DNA of 64,000 nt from Scytonema sp045865695. Its GTDB lineage: Bacteria > Cyanobacteriota > Cyanobacteriia > Cyanobacteriales > Nostocaceae. The notes beneath the pieces were generated by a model. That model worked only from the letters and a program-made list of their open reading frames with translations, was not told the origin of the DNA and searched no databases. Shown here in pieces: positions 53,353 through 62,265 of the stretch (positions are counted from its first letter, which is position 1; the number at the start of each line of letters is the position of its first letter). The stretch is from NCBI RefSeq assembly GCF_045865695.1, contig NZ_BAACAP010000210.1, positions 18,602-82,601 of the forward strand, read 5' to 3'. Both the position numbers and the translations under genes were made by a program.

Positions 53353-54897
53353 ATGTTAAGTATGGTCTCTCAAAAAAACAAACGAATAGCAGTTATCGGC
53401 GCTGGTATCTCAGGAATTGCAGCAGCAAACGTACTTAAAAAGAAAGGATATGAGGCTGTTGTTTTTGAGAAATCTACAGAGATTGGTGGTGTATGGGCAG
53501 TAGCATATCCAGAAGTTCGCCTTCAGAACATTAGTTCTCAATATCATTTATCCGACTTTCCTTGGCCTTTCACACCAGATTTAAATCCCACACAAATCCA
53601 AATCCAACAATATTTGGATGCAGCAGTCCATCATTTTCAGATTGATGTTCGTCTCAAACATGAAGTTCTTGCACTCGAAGAACTTGAGAATGGTTGGCGG
53701 GTAAGATTTCAAAACGAAGAGGGTCGTCATGAAGATATATTTGACTATGTTGTAGTTGCCACAGGTCAATATACGCAGAGAAAACATCGCCCCACATTTC
53801 CAGGAGAGGCGGAGTTTGCTGGTGAAGTAGTTACAGAACGAGAAATCGAATCTCTCAACATTTTCAATGATAAGCGCGTTGTTGTTGTCGGATTTGGCAA
53901 AAGTGCGCTCGACATGACTGTACTAGCAGCGCAGCGAGGTCAGCGGGTATACCACGTCTTTCGTATACCCAGATGGCTCTTGCCACAAAAGATTTTGGGT
54001 CTCGACTATACTTACGCTTTATTCAATCGTATCAATTCTATTATGATTCCAAGTTGGGCGTATCCAACTAGGGCAGAGCAATTCCTCCATAGCCGTCTGA
54101 AGTTTTTGGTTTCCGGTTATTGGAACCTGATTGAGTTCATTTTGTGGTTACAAATTCAACAAATCAGTTTGGGTAAAGACCAAGCAGCAGCTTGTCGATT
54201 AAAAGCCGTACAGCCAAAGCACAAGTTAGTGTCTGACTTAAGATCGGCTACTGCAGTAGCACCAGATCCTTACTATCGATTCGTAGCTGAAGGTCGGATA
54301 CAACCCCATCAAGCAGAATTGTTCGGTTTTTCTAAAGAAGCGATCGAGTTAGAGCAAGGGAAGGAAATTCAGTGCGATCTCGTTATCTTATCGTTAGGTT
54401 CGCAAGCTCCAGTGTTTCCTTTTTTACCAGAAAAGTATCGACATCTGCTGGAAGCTCACAAAGATGGGGTGCAACTGTACCGACACTTAATCCACCCAAG
54501 GGTTCCCAATCTTGGTTTTGTCGGTTTCAATCATGGTTTTTTACACGTACCCGCCGTCGAAATTGGGACACTCTGGCTTTGCGCTTATCTAGAAGGAGCG
54601 CTTGAATTGCCCTCAGTCGAACAGATGGAGCAAGATATCGAACAAATCCGCCAATGGAAGAACGAACATATCCAATTTGAACCTACACGCGGTTCTGGGG
54701 TGAACGTCCGTTACCAACAATACATCGACATCTTGCTTCGGGATTTAGAGGTTTCGAGATACAGAAAAATGCCCAATATTTTTGCGGAAATTTTTGATAG
54801 ATACAATTGCTCTGACTACAAGAATGTACTGGAAGAATATAACCGTAACAGAACAAGCCGGACAACTCCTTTGCGTCCGCTTGCAGTTTCGACTTGA
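53353..54897 (+). CDS. Flavin-containing monooxygenase-like protein
   Basis: The 514-residue protein has an FAD-binding RIAVIGAGISGIAAANVLKK, the FMO-type SSQYHLSDFPWPF segment and a second Rossmann motif VVVVGFGKSALDMTVLA (about residue 176) for NADPH. The C-terminal VILSLGSQAPVFPFLP and NLGFVGFNHGFLH are typical of this class. Members do N- or S-oxygenation or Baeyer-Villiger reactions. The start at 53353 is uncertain (a second ATG is five codons on). Promoter copy D lies 90-165 bp upstream. Confidence 0.88.
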   Translation: MLSMVSQKNKRIAVIGAGISGIAAANVLKKKGYEAVVFEKSTEIGGVWAVAYPEVRLQNISSQYHLSDFPWPFTPDLNPTQIQIQQYLDAAVHHFQIDVRLKHEVLALEELENGWRVRFQNEEGRHEDIFDYVVVATGQYTQRKHRPTFPGEAEFAGEVVTEREIESLNIFNDKRVVVVGFGKSALDMTVLAAQRGQRVYHVFRIPRWLLPQKILGLDYTYALFNRINSIMIPSWAYPTRAEQFLHSRLKFLVSGYWNLIEFILWLQIQQISLGKDQAAACRLKAVQPKHKLVSDLRSATAVAPDPYYRFVAEGRIQPHQAELFGFSKEAIELEQGKEIQCDLVILSLGSQAPVFPFLPEKYRHLLEAHKDGVQLYRHLIHPRVPNLGFVGFNHGFLHVPAVEIGTLWLCAYLEGALELPSVEQMEQDIEQIRQWKNEHIQFEPTRGSGVNVRYQQYIDILLRDLEVSRYRKMPNIFAEIFDRYNCSDYKNVLEEYNRNRTSRTTPLRPLAVST

Positions 54898-55067
54898 TAT
54901 TCTCCACTTTGGCGATAAGCGAAGCTTATCACAGACATTGCATTACAAACTAGCTCAACGCTGATGGAGCGATCGCAATCTGTACCAAAACAAGGAACTG
55001 AAACGCAAACAACTCTACTAGTCAAATGCGTTCAATAACCTCAACTGAAACGAATAGGAGAAACAGA

Positions 55068-55823
55068 ATGATACTTCAAGGTAAAGTGACTTTAGTCACT
55101 GGAGGCACAGTGGGAATTGGCAGAGCAACTGCCATCGCCTTTGGGGAAGCTGGGGCGAAAGTGGTGTTCTCAGGCAGACGCGATGCAGAAGGAGAAGTAA
55201 CCGCCAAACTGGTTCGCGAAACGGGTGCTGAATGCTTATATGTCCATTCAGATGTAAGCAATGAAGCAGATGTCAAAGCACTCGTTCACAAGACGATCGA
55301 GACCTATGGACGACTCGATTGCGCTTTCAATAATGCAGGCATCGAAACACCTGTAAAACCCCTGCACGAACACTCGACTGAGGACTTTGACAAACTCATG
55401 GCAATTAACGCACGGGGACTGTTTTTGTGCATGAAATATGAAATTGAGCAAATGCTGTCTCAAGGAGCTGGAGCGATCGTTAATAATTCCTCAACACAAG
55501 GTTTGTTTGCGTTTCCAGGGAACTCTCTTTACAACGCGAGTAAACATGCCGTTATGGGACTAACGCGAGCCGCCGCACTGGACTATGCCAAGCAGGGTAT
55601 TCGGATCAATGCGGTGAATCCTGGAAGCATTGCGACTGAACTGCTCGAGCGCGCCTTTAAACAATTAGGGATCGCGGCGGATGATGTAAAATCTTTGCTT
55701 CCAATGGGGCGCATCGGGCAGGTAGAAGAAGTCGCTCAAGCGGTTGTTTTTCTCTGCTCTGATGCTGCTAGCTATATCACTGGACAACCCTTAGTTATCG
55801 ATGGCGGATTCACAGTGAGTTGA
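55068..55823 (+). CDS. SDR-family oxidoreductase
   Basis: From ATG 55068, which is preceded by taggagaaacag, this is a 251-residue classical SDR. It has TGGTVGIG (residues 11-18), NNAG (88-91), Ser142 in NSSTQG and YNASK (Tyr155, Lys159). It ends with the ITGQPLVIDGGFTVS motif of the glucose-1-dehydrogenase/FabG-like subgroup. A longer start at 55026 is not supported. The fragment at 47563-47865 is a relic of a related gene. The AraC regulator follows after 115 bp. Confidence 0.9.
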   Translation: MILQGKVTLVTGGTVGIGRATAIAFGEAGAKVVFSGRRDAEGEVTAKLVRETGAECLYVHSDVSNEADVKALVHKTIETYGRLDCAFNNAGIETPVKPLHEHSTEDFDKLMAINARGLFLCMKYEIEQMLSQGAGAIVNNSSTQGLFAFPGNSLYNASKHAVMGLTRAAALDYAKQGIRINAVNPGSIATELLERAFKQLGIAADDVKSLLPMGRIGQVEEVAQAVVFLCSDAASYITGQPLVIDGGFTVS

Positions 55824-55938
55824 TCGAGATTTGAATATTTCAGAACAAATCTCAAAGAGTGTGGAGCACATCCATGCATATTTATCGAATAGTACTACCA
55901 ATAATATAGTGATGACATAGCAATATACTTCCCTAACC

Positions 55939-56865
55939 ATGAGATACGCCCCGCAGATGCAAAATGCAAATTCTGAGTTTGTTCTTCTGACACCGATCGA
56001 ACTCAGCCAACGGTTGAATAGAACTCCGTTGTTATCCAGTCGTCAGATGGGCTGGAATGGCATTTTGGTTGAGCAGGAGCAATATTTTTCAACTCCAGGC
56101 AAAGAAGAAAAAGAACTTCCCGCCCTGTCAGATCATTGGCTTATCTTACCTCTGGGACACCCCGTTTATGTGAGCCAGAAGTCAGACGATCGCTTGCATG
56201 AATCAATCTTTCAGGAGGGTGATAGTCTCTTGGTTCCTGCTGGACGACCAAGTTATTGGTGTTGTCCGGGAAGTGGGTCATTCCAGACACAACTATCTAT
56301 TCACTTACAGCCAGAGTTGGTCGAAAAAGTTGCCCAAGCGTCTGAGATGGTTACAGAGCGGCTCAATCTCATGAACCATTTCTGCAAGCAGGACTTGAAT
56401 CTTCAGCATATTGCAATGCTGCTTTTAGCTGAGTTACGATCGCATGGTATGATGGGAAGATTATATGTCGAATCCTTGACCCAAGCGTTAGTCATTCATT
56501 TGCTGCGACACTATTCTGAGGTTGTACAAATCATAACATCACAGAATAGAAACTTAACTCGTACCCAGTTGCTGCAAGCGATCGATTATATTCACGCTCA
56601 CCTTGACCAAGATTTATCACTCGTGCAAATTGCAGAAGTCATTAATATTAGCCCTACTTATTTTGCTAGTTTATTCAAACGCGCTACAGGAATTTCTCCG
56701 CACCAGTACGTGATTCAACAGCGAGTGGAACGGGCGAAAGTGATGCTATTGAAAACAGATTTATCGATTGCAGAGATTGCTTTACAAGTAGGTTTTTCTA
56801 GCCAAAGTCATCTGACGCAACAGTTTAAGCGATTTACCGGAATGACTCCAAAGCAGGTTCGCTAA
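55939..56865 (+). CDS. AraC-family transcriptional regulator of the cluster
   Basis: The 308-residue protein has an N-terminal AraC-binding-like sensor domain (LILPLGHPVYVSQK, GDSLLVPAGRPSYWCCPGS). A C-terminal double HTH occupies about residues 205-305 (IHAHLDQDLSLVQIAEVINI, ATGISPHQYVIQQRVERA, AEIALQVGFSSQSHLTQQF). The effector is unknown. I infer that it binds the taagaatctga direct repeats of modules A-E. Its own 3' end is the origin of the relics at 50688 and 52983. The reading frame is intact. Promoter copy E starts 52 bp after its stop. No repeat module stands in front of the gene itself. Confidence 0.9.
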   Translation: MRYAPQMQNANSEFVLLTPIELSQRLNRTPLLSSRQMGWNGILVEQEQYFSTPGKEEKELPALSDHWLILPLGHPVYVSQKSDDRLHESIFQEGDSLLVPAGRPSYWCCPGSGSFQTQLSIHLQPELVEKVAQASEMVTERLNLMNHFCKQDLNLQHIAMLLLAELRSHGMMGRLYVESLTQALVIHLLRHYSEVVQIITSQNRNLTRTQLLQAIDYIHAHLDQDLSLVQIAEVINISPTYFASLFKRATGISPHQYVIQQRVERAKVMLLKTDLSIAEIALQVGFSSQSHLTQQFKRFTGMTPKQVR

Positions 56866-56916
56866 CACCATTAAGAATTATAATAGATGATACCAAGGGA
56901 GGTTCGCTCTTCACCA

Positions 56917-56990
56917 TAAGAATCTGACAAATCGTTGTAAGAATCACCAAAGAAATTAAGTATGAGAATTCGTTATACTTCAGATGGTAA
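56917..56990 (+). promoter_or_regulatory. AraC-type promoter module, copy E
   Basis: taagaatctga (56917-56927) and a diverged taagaatcacc (56938-56948) are 21 bp apart, followed by ttcgttatacttcagatgg with the -10-like tatact. It sits between the AraC gene and the glycosyltransferase gene at 57114. The variant second repeat is shared with copy B. Confidence 0.7.
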
Positions 56991-57113
56991 AGCAAGCAAT
57001 TGTGTCGCAGAAATTTTGCGAAGCACTAATGGCAGTGTTGTAACATCTGTACTTCAACCACATTAAATAGTAATTTTAGAATTTTTTGTAACATAACTTT
57101 ATAAGGATTTACA

Positions 57114-58403
57114 ATGAAGGTATTAATTGCATCATCGGCTGTTCCAAGCCATTTGAGTCCACTGCTAGCAGTCGCCAACATTCTCATGAAACACAATCAT
57201 GAAGTAGCCTTACAGACAGCACCTGAGTTAAGGTCGATAGTAGAAGCTAGAGGAATACCGTTTATTCCGGAGATTCCGGAGACTAATAGTTTTAACGATT
57301 TGATGGCTCTCCTAGAACATCCGGAGAGGCAGGCGAAGAATCCAGACTTGGAGATGGCAGCCTTCGACCTCGAATATTATTTTGCGAAAAAGATCGGCGG
57401 GCAGGCAGCAGGACTAAAGCAGGCTCTGCAAGACTTTCCGGCAGATGTCATTCTAACAGATTCGACTTTCTTGGGTACGCTGCCCATGCTTCTGGGAGCA
57501 CGCGAGGAACGTCCTCCAATTATACATCTGGGTATTACGTTGTTAAATCTGTTCGGTGTGAAGAACAGTCCACCACGACCGAGTATGTCGGAGAAAGAAC
57601 AACTTGCAAAGCGTGAGAGACGAGAGTGTGTGTATTTGAAGCCCACTCAAGCTGTAGTAAATAAAGAACTAGCCGAGCTTGGCTGCAATCCAATACCATA
57701 TCCTCCTCTAGAGAGTATGTCGGTACTGCCCGATCTTTACCTACAACCAGGAATCAAAAGTTTTCAGTATTCGGAGGATTCGTCTTTTTCATCGCGTATA
57801 CATTTTATCGGTCTTCTACCTATGCCACCAGGGCAGTATGCGCTACCAACATGGTGGCACGAACTCGATAAGACAAAGCGTATAGTCCTTGTGACTCAAG
57901 GAACGATCGCAAACCGAGATCTTGGGCAACTCATCAGTCCAACGTTGACTGGACTCGCCAAAGAAGAGGACGCGATCGTTGTGGCAACCACCGGAGGACA
58001 ACCGATAGAGTCAATTCTGACTGAGATTCCGGCAAATGCATATGTCACGTCGTTTTTACCATACGAATTGATTATGCCAAGTGTAGATCTGCTGATTACG
58101 AACGGAGGATATGGTACAGTTAATCTTGCACTCGCCCATGAGATTCCGATAGTCTCGGCAGGGATGACGGAGGATAAGGAGGAGGTATCGGCGCACGTGC
58201 AGTGGGCTGGTGTCGGCATCGACCTGAGAACTAATCAGGTAACAGCAGAGAGCTTACGTGCAGCAGCGAGAGAGGTTCTCGACAATCCTATGTATAGCAA
58301 GCGGGCAAAGGAGCTTGCACTGGAGTTTGCAAGCCACAACACGGAGATGGAGGTACTAAGTTCGATCGAAGCGTGCGTTATTGAGCGATCGACTGCGCGA
58401 TGA
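57114..58403 (+). CDS. UGT/MGT-type glycosyltransferase (GT1)
   Basis: The 429-residue GT-B fold enzyme starts MKVLIASSAVPSHLSPLLAV with the His-containing acceptor-side motif. It has a C-terminal nucleotide-sugar half: VLVTQGTIANRDLGQLI, SFLPYELIMPSVDLLITNGG, YGTVNLALAHEIPIVSAG. The GGYGTVN segment is the donor-binding GG motif of macrolide-type glycosyltransferases. They glycosylate small hydrophobic products and often confer export or self-protection. It is the last gene driven by a module copy (E). aaggattta precedes the ATG. Confidence 0.87.
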   Translation: MKVLIASSAVPSHLSPLLAVANILMKHNHEVALQTAPELRSIVEARGIPFIPEIPETNSFNDLMALLEHPERQAKNPDLEMAAFDLEYYFAKKIGGQAAGLKQALQDFPADVILTDSTFLGTLPMLLGAREERPPIIHLGITLLNLFGVKNSPPRPSMSEKEQLAKRERRECVYLKPTQAVVNKELAELGCNPIPYPPLESMSVLPDLYLQPGIKSFQYSEDSSFSSRIHFIGLLPMPPGQYALPTWWHELDKTKRIVLVTQGTIANRDLGQLISPTLTGLAKEEDAIVVATTGGQPIESILTEIPANAYVTSFLPYELIMPSVDLLITNGGYGTVNLALAHEIPIVSAGMTEDKEEVSAHVQWAGVGIDLRTNQVTAESLRAAAREVLDNPMYSKRAKELALEFASHNTEMEVLSSIEACVIERSTAR

Positions 58404-58670
58404 AATACGCTCGCGCTAGCGAAATTTGGATTGAATTGGTATATGATGATGTACAGTAAGCAGAAATTGTTGTCATTGTCAATCGAGGGTGATGTTCTAT
58501 ACCAGAGCGCTCGATTTCCATCAAATCTCCATCGTGGAAAAACTGCTACTTGTACCTCTACAATCTAAGCTACCGTAGTGACTAGAAGCCAAAATACATA
58601 CTAATTTATAGAATTTTCCGGAATTATCTTCAGAATGTGGTATGACTAAATAAGTGATACCACAGCAAAT
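58404..58670. other. Spacer before the IS607 element
   Basis: No gene is seen. tgtggtat (58636-58643) and ataccaca (58657-58664) are inverted 8-bp arms 13 bases apart just before the resolvase start. They could be a transposase-binding site at the left end of the element. Confidence 0.5.
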
Positions 58671-59273
58671 ATGACAAGATATGTTACACCGCGAGAAGCG
58701 ATGCAAATCCTCCAAGTCTCAGAAAAAACCCTTAGAGACTGGGACAAAGCCGGAAGAATCAGTACAATTAGAACTCCTGCTGGGCATAGAAGATACGACA
58801 TCGACAGCGTTCTTGACCCAAAAAATACAAAGCAACGAAAAACCGTTCTCTATTGTAGAGTTAGCTCCCACAAACAAAGAGATGACCTCAACAGACAAGC
58901 AGACTACCTGCAATCTCTCTTCCCAAGTGGAGTTGTCATCAAAGAAATTGGTTCGGGACTCAACTACAAGCGGAAAGGTCTACAAACCCTTTTGGGGCAA
59001 ATTCTGTCTGGAGATGTCGAACAGGTTGTATGCAGCTATAAAGATAGATTGGCAAGATTTGGAATCGAAATCATTGACTATATCTGTAATCAAAACAATA
59101 CAAAACTCGTGGTTCTCAACCGCATTGATTTGTCTCCAGAAAGAGAAGAGGTCGAAGACATCTTGGCAATTATTCATGTCTTCAGTTCCAAACTCTATGG
59201 ACTCAGGAAATACAAACAGAAAATCAAAGAAGATCCAGATTTACCCGGAAACCAATCTCAAAATAGTTTATAG
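58671..59273 (+). CDS. tnpA: IS607 TnpA serine recombinase
   Basis: The N-terminal MerR-like HTH (YVTPREAMQILQVSEKTLRD, AGRISTIRTPAGHRRYD) is followed by the resolvase catalytic domain VLYCRVSSHKQRDDLNRQ, in which Ser65 is the probable nucleophile. Later motifs are VCSYKDRLARFG and IHVFSSKLYGLRKYK. At 200 residues it is the normal size. It mediates strand exchange of the element between loosely specified targets. The end overlaps tnpB by 77 bases, as is typical. Confidence 0.9.
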   Translation: MTRYVTPREAMQILQVSEKTLRDWDKAGRISTIRTPAGHRRYDIDSVLDPKNTKQRKTVLYCRVSSHKQRDDLNRQADYLQSLFPSGVVIKEIGSGLNYKRKGLQTLLGQILSGDVEQVVCSYKDRLARFGIEIIDYICNQNNTKLVVLNRIDLSPEREEVEDILAIIHVFSSKLYGLRKYKQKIKEDPDLPGNQSQNSL

Positions 59274-60450
59274 AAAATGGCTGGCTGCTTGTCGCTGGTG
59301 CTATAACCAAGCTATTGCTTACCAAAGAGATTGTTTTGTAAATGGAGAAAAACAACCTACTAAATTTCAGTTACGAGAAACTCTTTTAAAATCTTGTCCT
59401 GATTGGATATCAGAATGCCCATATTCACCAAGAGAAGAATCGGTTTTTGATGCTAAAGTAGCTTTCTCAAAAACTAAAGACAAGGCGAATCCTAGATTTA
59501 GATCGTGTAGAGACCCTGTAAAAAGTTTCCGAATTGGTGCTAAATATTGGGGCGCTTTTTATTTTGGTAAAGGTAAAGACAAGCGAATTGCGGGTTTTAC
59601 TCATTACGCAAGCAGCAAGGCGTTTATAAACGGTAAAAGCATTGCTATAAAAAGCTTGCAGATAAATCCCTCAGAGCCTTTGTGTGAGGAAATACCATCA
59701 GAATTTACTATCTTGCTTGATAAAGGTAAGCGGTTTATCTGTTTTGCAATTCCACTCTTAATTAAAGCCAACAGCTTAAATAACTGCATTGGTTTAGATC
59801 CTGGGGTTAGAACTTTTTTAACGGGGTTTGACGGTGGACAATTACTAGAAATAGGCAACGGCTCTATTTCTAAAATAGCTGTTTTGTGTCAAAGATTGGA
59901 CAAGCTGCAATCTCAAATTACCAAAGCTAAAGGTAGTATTAACAAAAGGTTGAGGTGGAAACTAAGAAGACAGTCAGAGGTGTTAAGAACTAGGATTAGA
60001 AACCTTACTAACGAGATTCATAACAAAGCTTCAGTCTTCTTAACCAAAAACTATAAACACATTTTCTTGCCAACTTTTGAAACATCTCAAATGGTTGTTA
60101 AGAAGAAACGTAAGCTAACCTCTAAAACAGCTAGAAATATGCTTACGTGGTCGCACTATAGGTTTAAACAAACTCTCAAGTTTCACGCCTTAAAACGGAA
60201 TTGCGTTGTGCATGATGTAACAGAAGAATACACAAGCAAAACCTGCTCAAAGTGCGGACACGTTCATGAAAAGTTAGGAGGGAACAAAAAATTTGTTTGT
60301 CCTAATTGTAATCATGAAATACTAAGAGATTGGAATGGTGCAATTAATATTTTCATCAAATCAATTAATGATTTGGTAAATGCCTTGACTACGGTTGAGG
60401 CTGGGGAGGATACACCCCAATACACAGTAGAATTTGGTACTAGTTACTAG
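59197..60450 (+). CDS. tnpB: TnpB RNA-guided nuclease (IS607-encoded)
   Basis: The start is taken at ATG 59197 (MDSGNTNRKSKKIQIYPETN). The frame is open further upstream, but that part is only the tnpA gene read in another frame. The product has 417 residues. The RuvC triad is complete: Asp201 (GLDPGVRTF), Glu295 (LPTFETSQ) and Asp378 (RDWNGAIN). The zinc finger has Cys350, 353, 368 and 371. TnpB uses a guide RNA from the element's right end to cut DNA next to a short motif. It belongs to the family ancestral to Cas12. Confidence 0.92.
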   Translation: MDSGNTNRKSKKIQIYPETNLKIVYRKWLAACRWCYNQAIAYQRDCFVNGEKQPTKFQLRETLLKSCPDWISECPYSPREESVFDAKVAFSKTKDKANPRFRSCRDPVKSFRIGAKYWGAFYFGKGKDKRIAGFTHYASSKAFINGKSIAIKSLQINPSEPLCEEIPSEFTILLDKGKRFICFAIPLLIKANSLNNCIGLDPGVRTFLTGFDGGQLLEIGNGSISKIAVLCQRLDKLQSQITKAKGSINKRLRWKLRRQSEVLRTRIRNLTNEIHNKASVFLTKNYKHIFLPTFETSQMVVKKKRKLTSKTARNMLTWSHYRFKQTLKFHALKRNCVVHDVTEEYTSKTCSKCGHVHEKLGGNKKFVCPNCNHEILRDWNGAINIFIKSINDLVNALTTVEAGEDTPQYTVEFGTSY

Positions 60451-60544
60451 ATTTTACCGGGTTAAATGGTATCCGTGCTTCTGTCTGCATATCCTTAGAC
60501 CAAAAGCTAGGAAGAGCCAAAATTACTTGACATCTATAGGAGCA

Positions 60545-61273
60545 TCAATGCCACCAATTCTCACCTGAAATTGGGCAATCGCCCTTCAGCGTTTGGAAAC
60601 ACTCCCCTGTCTGAACATCCCAAAGCTTAGTCGTGCTGTCCTGGCTACTGGTTGCTAGAATGCGTCCATCTGGGCTAAAACAAACTGAATAGATCCAACT
60701 TGAGTGTCCCTGCAAGATGTTGAGGCACTGACCGCTCTGCACATCCCATACTCGTACTGAAAAATTAGAACTACTGTTGGCTAGCGTCTTACCATCGGGG
60801 CTGAAACAAACTGAAGCTATCCAATGGGTTGTCACTGTATTTTCATCGATTCCGCTAATCCCTGAATTCCACTTTTGCCACAGATTAATCTGCTGAGATT
60901 CTGAGGCTTCAGATCGAGAGGTAGGTCGGATGTAATCATTCTTGCTCACCTCCAATCCAAAGGACTGAAACATTGCTTGCAGTGAATATCGGTCTACAGG
61001 TTCTAAGCGCCCCAACACTTTGGAGATGGTTCGCAAGGATAATTCTGTCCGTTCGCTTAATTCTTCCAACGTAAAGCGATCGCCAGCATTCTCTTCGAAC
61101 TCCACCTGTAATTTTGCAGTTTGGAGTTTGTTCCATCCATGCAGTGTCAGGATCACTCCCCGTTCGCGGCTGCGAGACGTGACTTGAGTTTGATAGTTCC
61201 GTTTTACAGAGCCCGGTTTTGGCTGGTGGGATACGGGGGATTTCAATAGTATTGTCAGTGCGGCATTCATCAT
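60545..61273 (-). CDS. HTH plus WD40 protein, C-terminally truncated
   Basis: The N-terminal 100 residues are the HTH module (ILTLHGWNKLQTAKLQVEFE, FTLEELSERTELSLRTISKV) seen at the start of large cyanobacterial WD40 proteins. Two WD40 repeats follow (WIASVCFSPDGKTLANSSSN, WIYSVCFSPDGRILATSSQD), and the protein then ends in unrelated LKGDCPISGENWWH. Full-length relatives have seven or more repeats. The break lies beside the IS607 element, whose insertion or excision may have removed the rest. A two-repeat product would not form a propeller, so it is likely non-functional. Confidence 0.75.
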   Translation of the reverse strand: MMNAALTILLKSPVSHQPKPGSVKRNYQTQVTSRSRERGVILTLHGWNKLQTAKLQVEFEENAGDRFTLEELSERTELSLRTISKVLGRLEPVDRYSLQAMFQSFGLEVSKNDYIRPTSRSEASESQQINLWQKWNSGISGIDENTVTTHWIASVCFSPDGKTLANSSSNFSVRVWDVQSGQCLNILQGHSSWIYSVCFSPDGRILATSSQDSTTKLWDVQTGECFQTLKGDCPISGENWWH

Positions 61274-61321
61274 TTATTCTCCCTCCTTTGGGCAGTCATG
61301 ATTTGTTACAAGTCTTGGTGA

Positions 61322-61906
61322 CTATGAAAAATTCCCTGATTCAACAATTGCAGCCAGTAGTGGCTCAATTTTTAAAGCATTGCGATATCGAGTACCATTG
61401 ATGAATAAAGCTGGAGCGTGGATCGCTCCGCTGCGTATTCCACTTTCGATATCTTGATTAATGCGATCGAGATACGTTCTTCTTGCGATATCCCGCAGAA
61501 ATTGAGGAACGTTAAGTCCTAAACGATCTGCGTACTCAGCAAGGTAGCCATTTCCTAACTCTTGTTGATGCTCCAGTAAGATTTCGTACATCTGCCAAAA
61601 CTGACCTTGTGCCCCTGCTGCTTCTGTCGCTAATGCTGCCTTTTGAGCTTGAGGATGGATTTGAGGTTGAGGAAAATGCCGGAATACAAAGCATAGAGAA
61701 TCTCTTCCATATAAGGTCGCCTCAAGCTGGCGTTGAATTGCCTTAATTGAGGTATAAAGTTCACCACATTGAGGACATTGATAATCCCCATACTCAACAA
61801 GCACAACGCGGGCATTCAACGATCCTTGCCGATGGTCTTGCTCAGAAGGGGGTACAACTAATTGATTGCGACTGCCAGGTGCGTCATTAGGAATAACATC
61901 GCTCAT
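61322..61906 (-). CDS. DsbA-like thioredoxin-fold protein
   Basis: From ATG 61906 (MSDVIPNDAPG) it has 194 residues. It is a Thioredoxin_4/DsbA-type domain with active site CPQC in VVLVEYGDYQCPQCGELY. It has the helical insertion HPQAQKAALATEAAGAQGQFWQ cut in two by loops, and the cis-Pro region AIHAPALFINGTRYRNAL. There is no signal peptide, so it is likely cytosolic, similar to proteins fused to NhaA antiporters or FrnE-like oxidoreductases. A longer start at 62038 runs into IS-derived sequence and is rejected. Confidence 0.82.
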   Translation of the reverse strand: MSDVIPNDAPGSRNQLVVPPSEQDHRQGSLNARVVLVEYGDYQCPQCGELYTSIKAIQRQLEATLYGRDSLCFVFRHFPQPQIHPQAQKAALATEAAGAQGQFWQMYEILLEHQQELGNGYLAEYADRLGLNVPQFLRDIARRTYLDRINQDIESGIRSGAIHAPALFINGTRYRNALKIEPLLAAIVESGNFS

Positions 61907-62005
61907 TCTAAGAGACTGTTTGTAAACAAGAGTAAAGAGAGTACGGATAGAATAATGTAGAGTAGAAAAGAACAAAGAACCGTTCTTAAGCCAGTAGCAA
62001 CGATC

Positions 62006-62175
62006 TACCCCAGCGACCTCAGCGACCAAGAATGGCATTTTAGACGCGATTTTCTATCGTGCCGATAACGGCATCAAATGGCGGGTAAGTGTCGAGATTA
62101 CGATGCATTACCAGAAAATTATGAAGGGATGGTTTATGTGGTGATGATTCGATTGATGCTTAGACGATTATGCTA
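62006..62175 (+). mobile_element. IS5-family transposase relic
   Basis: Three pieces are joined: YPSDLSDQEWH (from 62006), DAIFYRADNGIKWR in another frame, and the C-terminal end RDYDALPENYEGMVYVVMIR with LMLRRL. These are the N-terminal and C-terminal signatures of IS5/IS402-type transposases; the catalytic DDE core is deleted. It is a dead remnant in the promoter region of the DsbA-like gene. Confidence 0.7.
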
Positions 62176-62265
62176 CAATCGTCGAACTTGCAAGGCGAAG
62201 AATGCTTAAACAACGTTTACAAACAGTCTCTGACACCTCTAGTGAGTCTGTAGCGTTTCGTTTTG

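Larger units (their letters stand above)
58636..60540 (+). mobile_element. IS607-family insertion sequence (tnpA + tnpB)
   Basis: The element carries a serine-recombinase TnpA and an overlapping TnpB, the defining pair of IS607. The left end is put at the inverted repeat 58636-58664. The right end is uncertain, somewhere between the TnpB stop at 60450 and the WD40 gene at 60545. No target duplication is expected for this family and none is seen. Both genes are intact, so the copy may still be active. Confidence 0.75.

Noticed and set aside
58681..59196. An upstream extension of TnpB by 172 codons
   Set aside because: This part is the tnpA gene in another frame and has no TnpB homology. The canonical TnpB start is near 59197.
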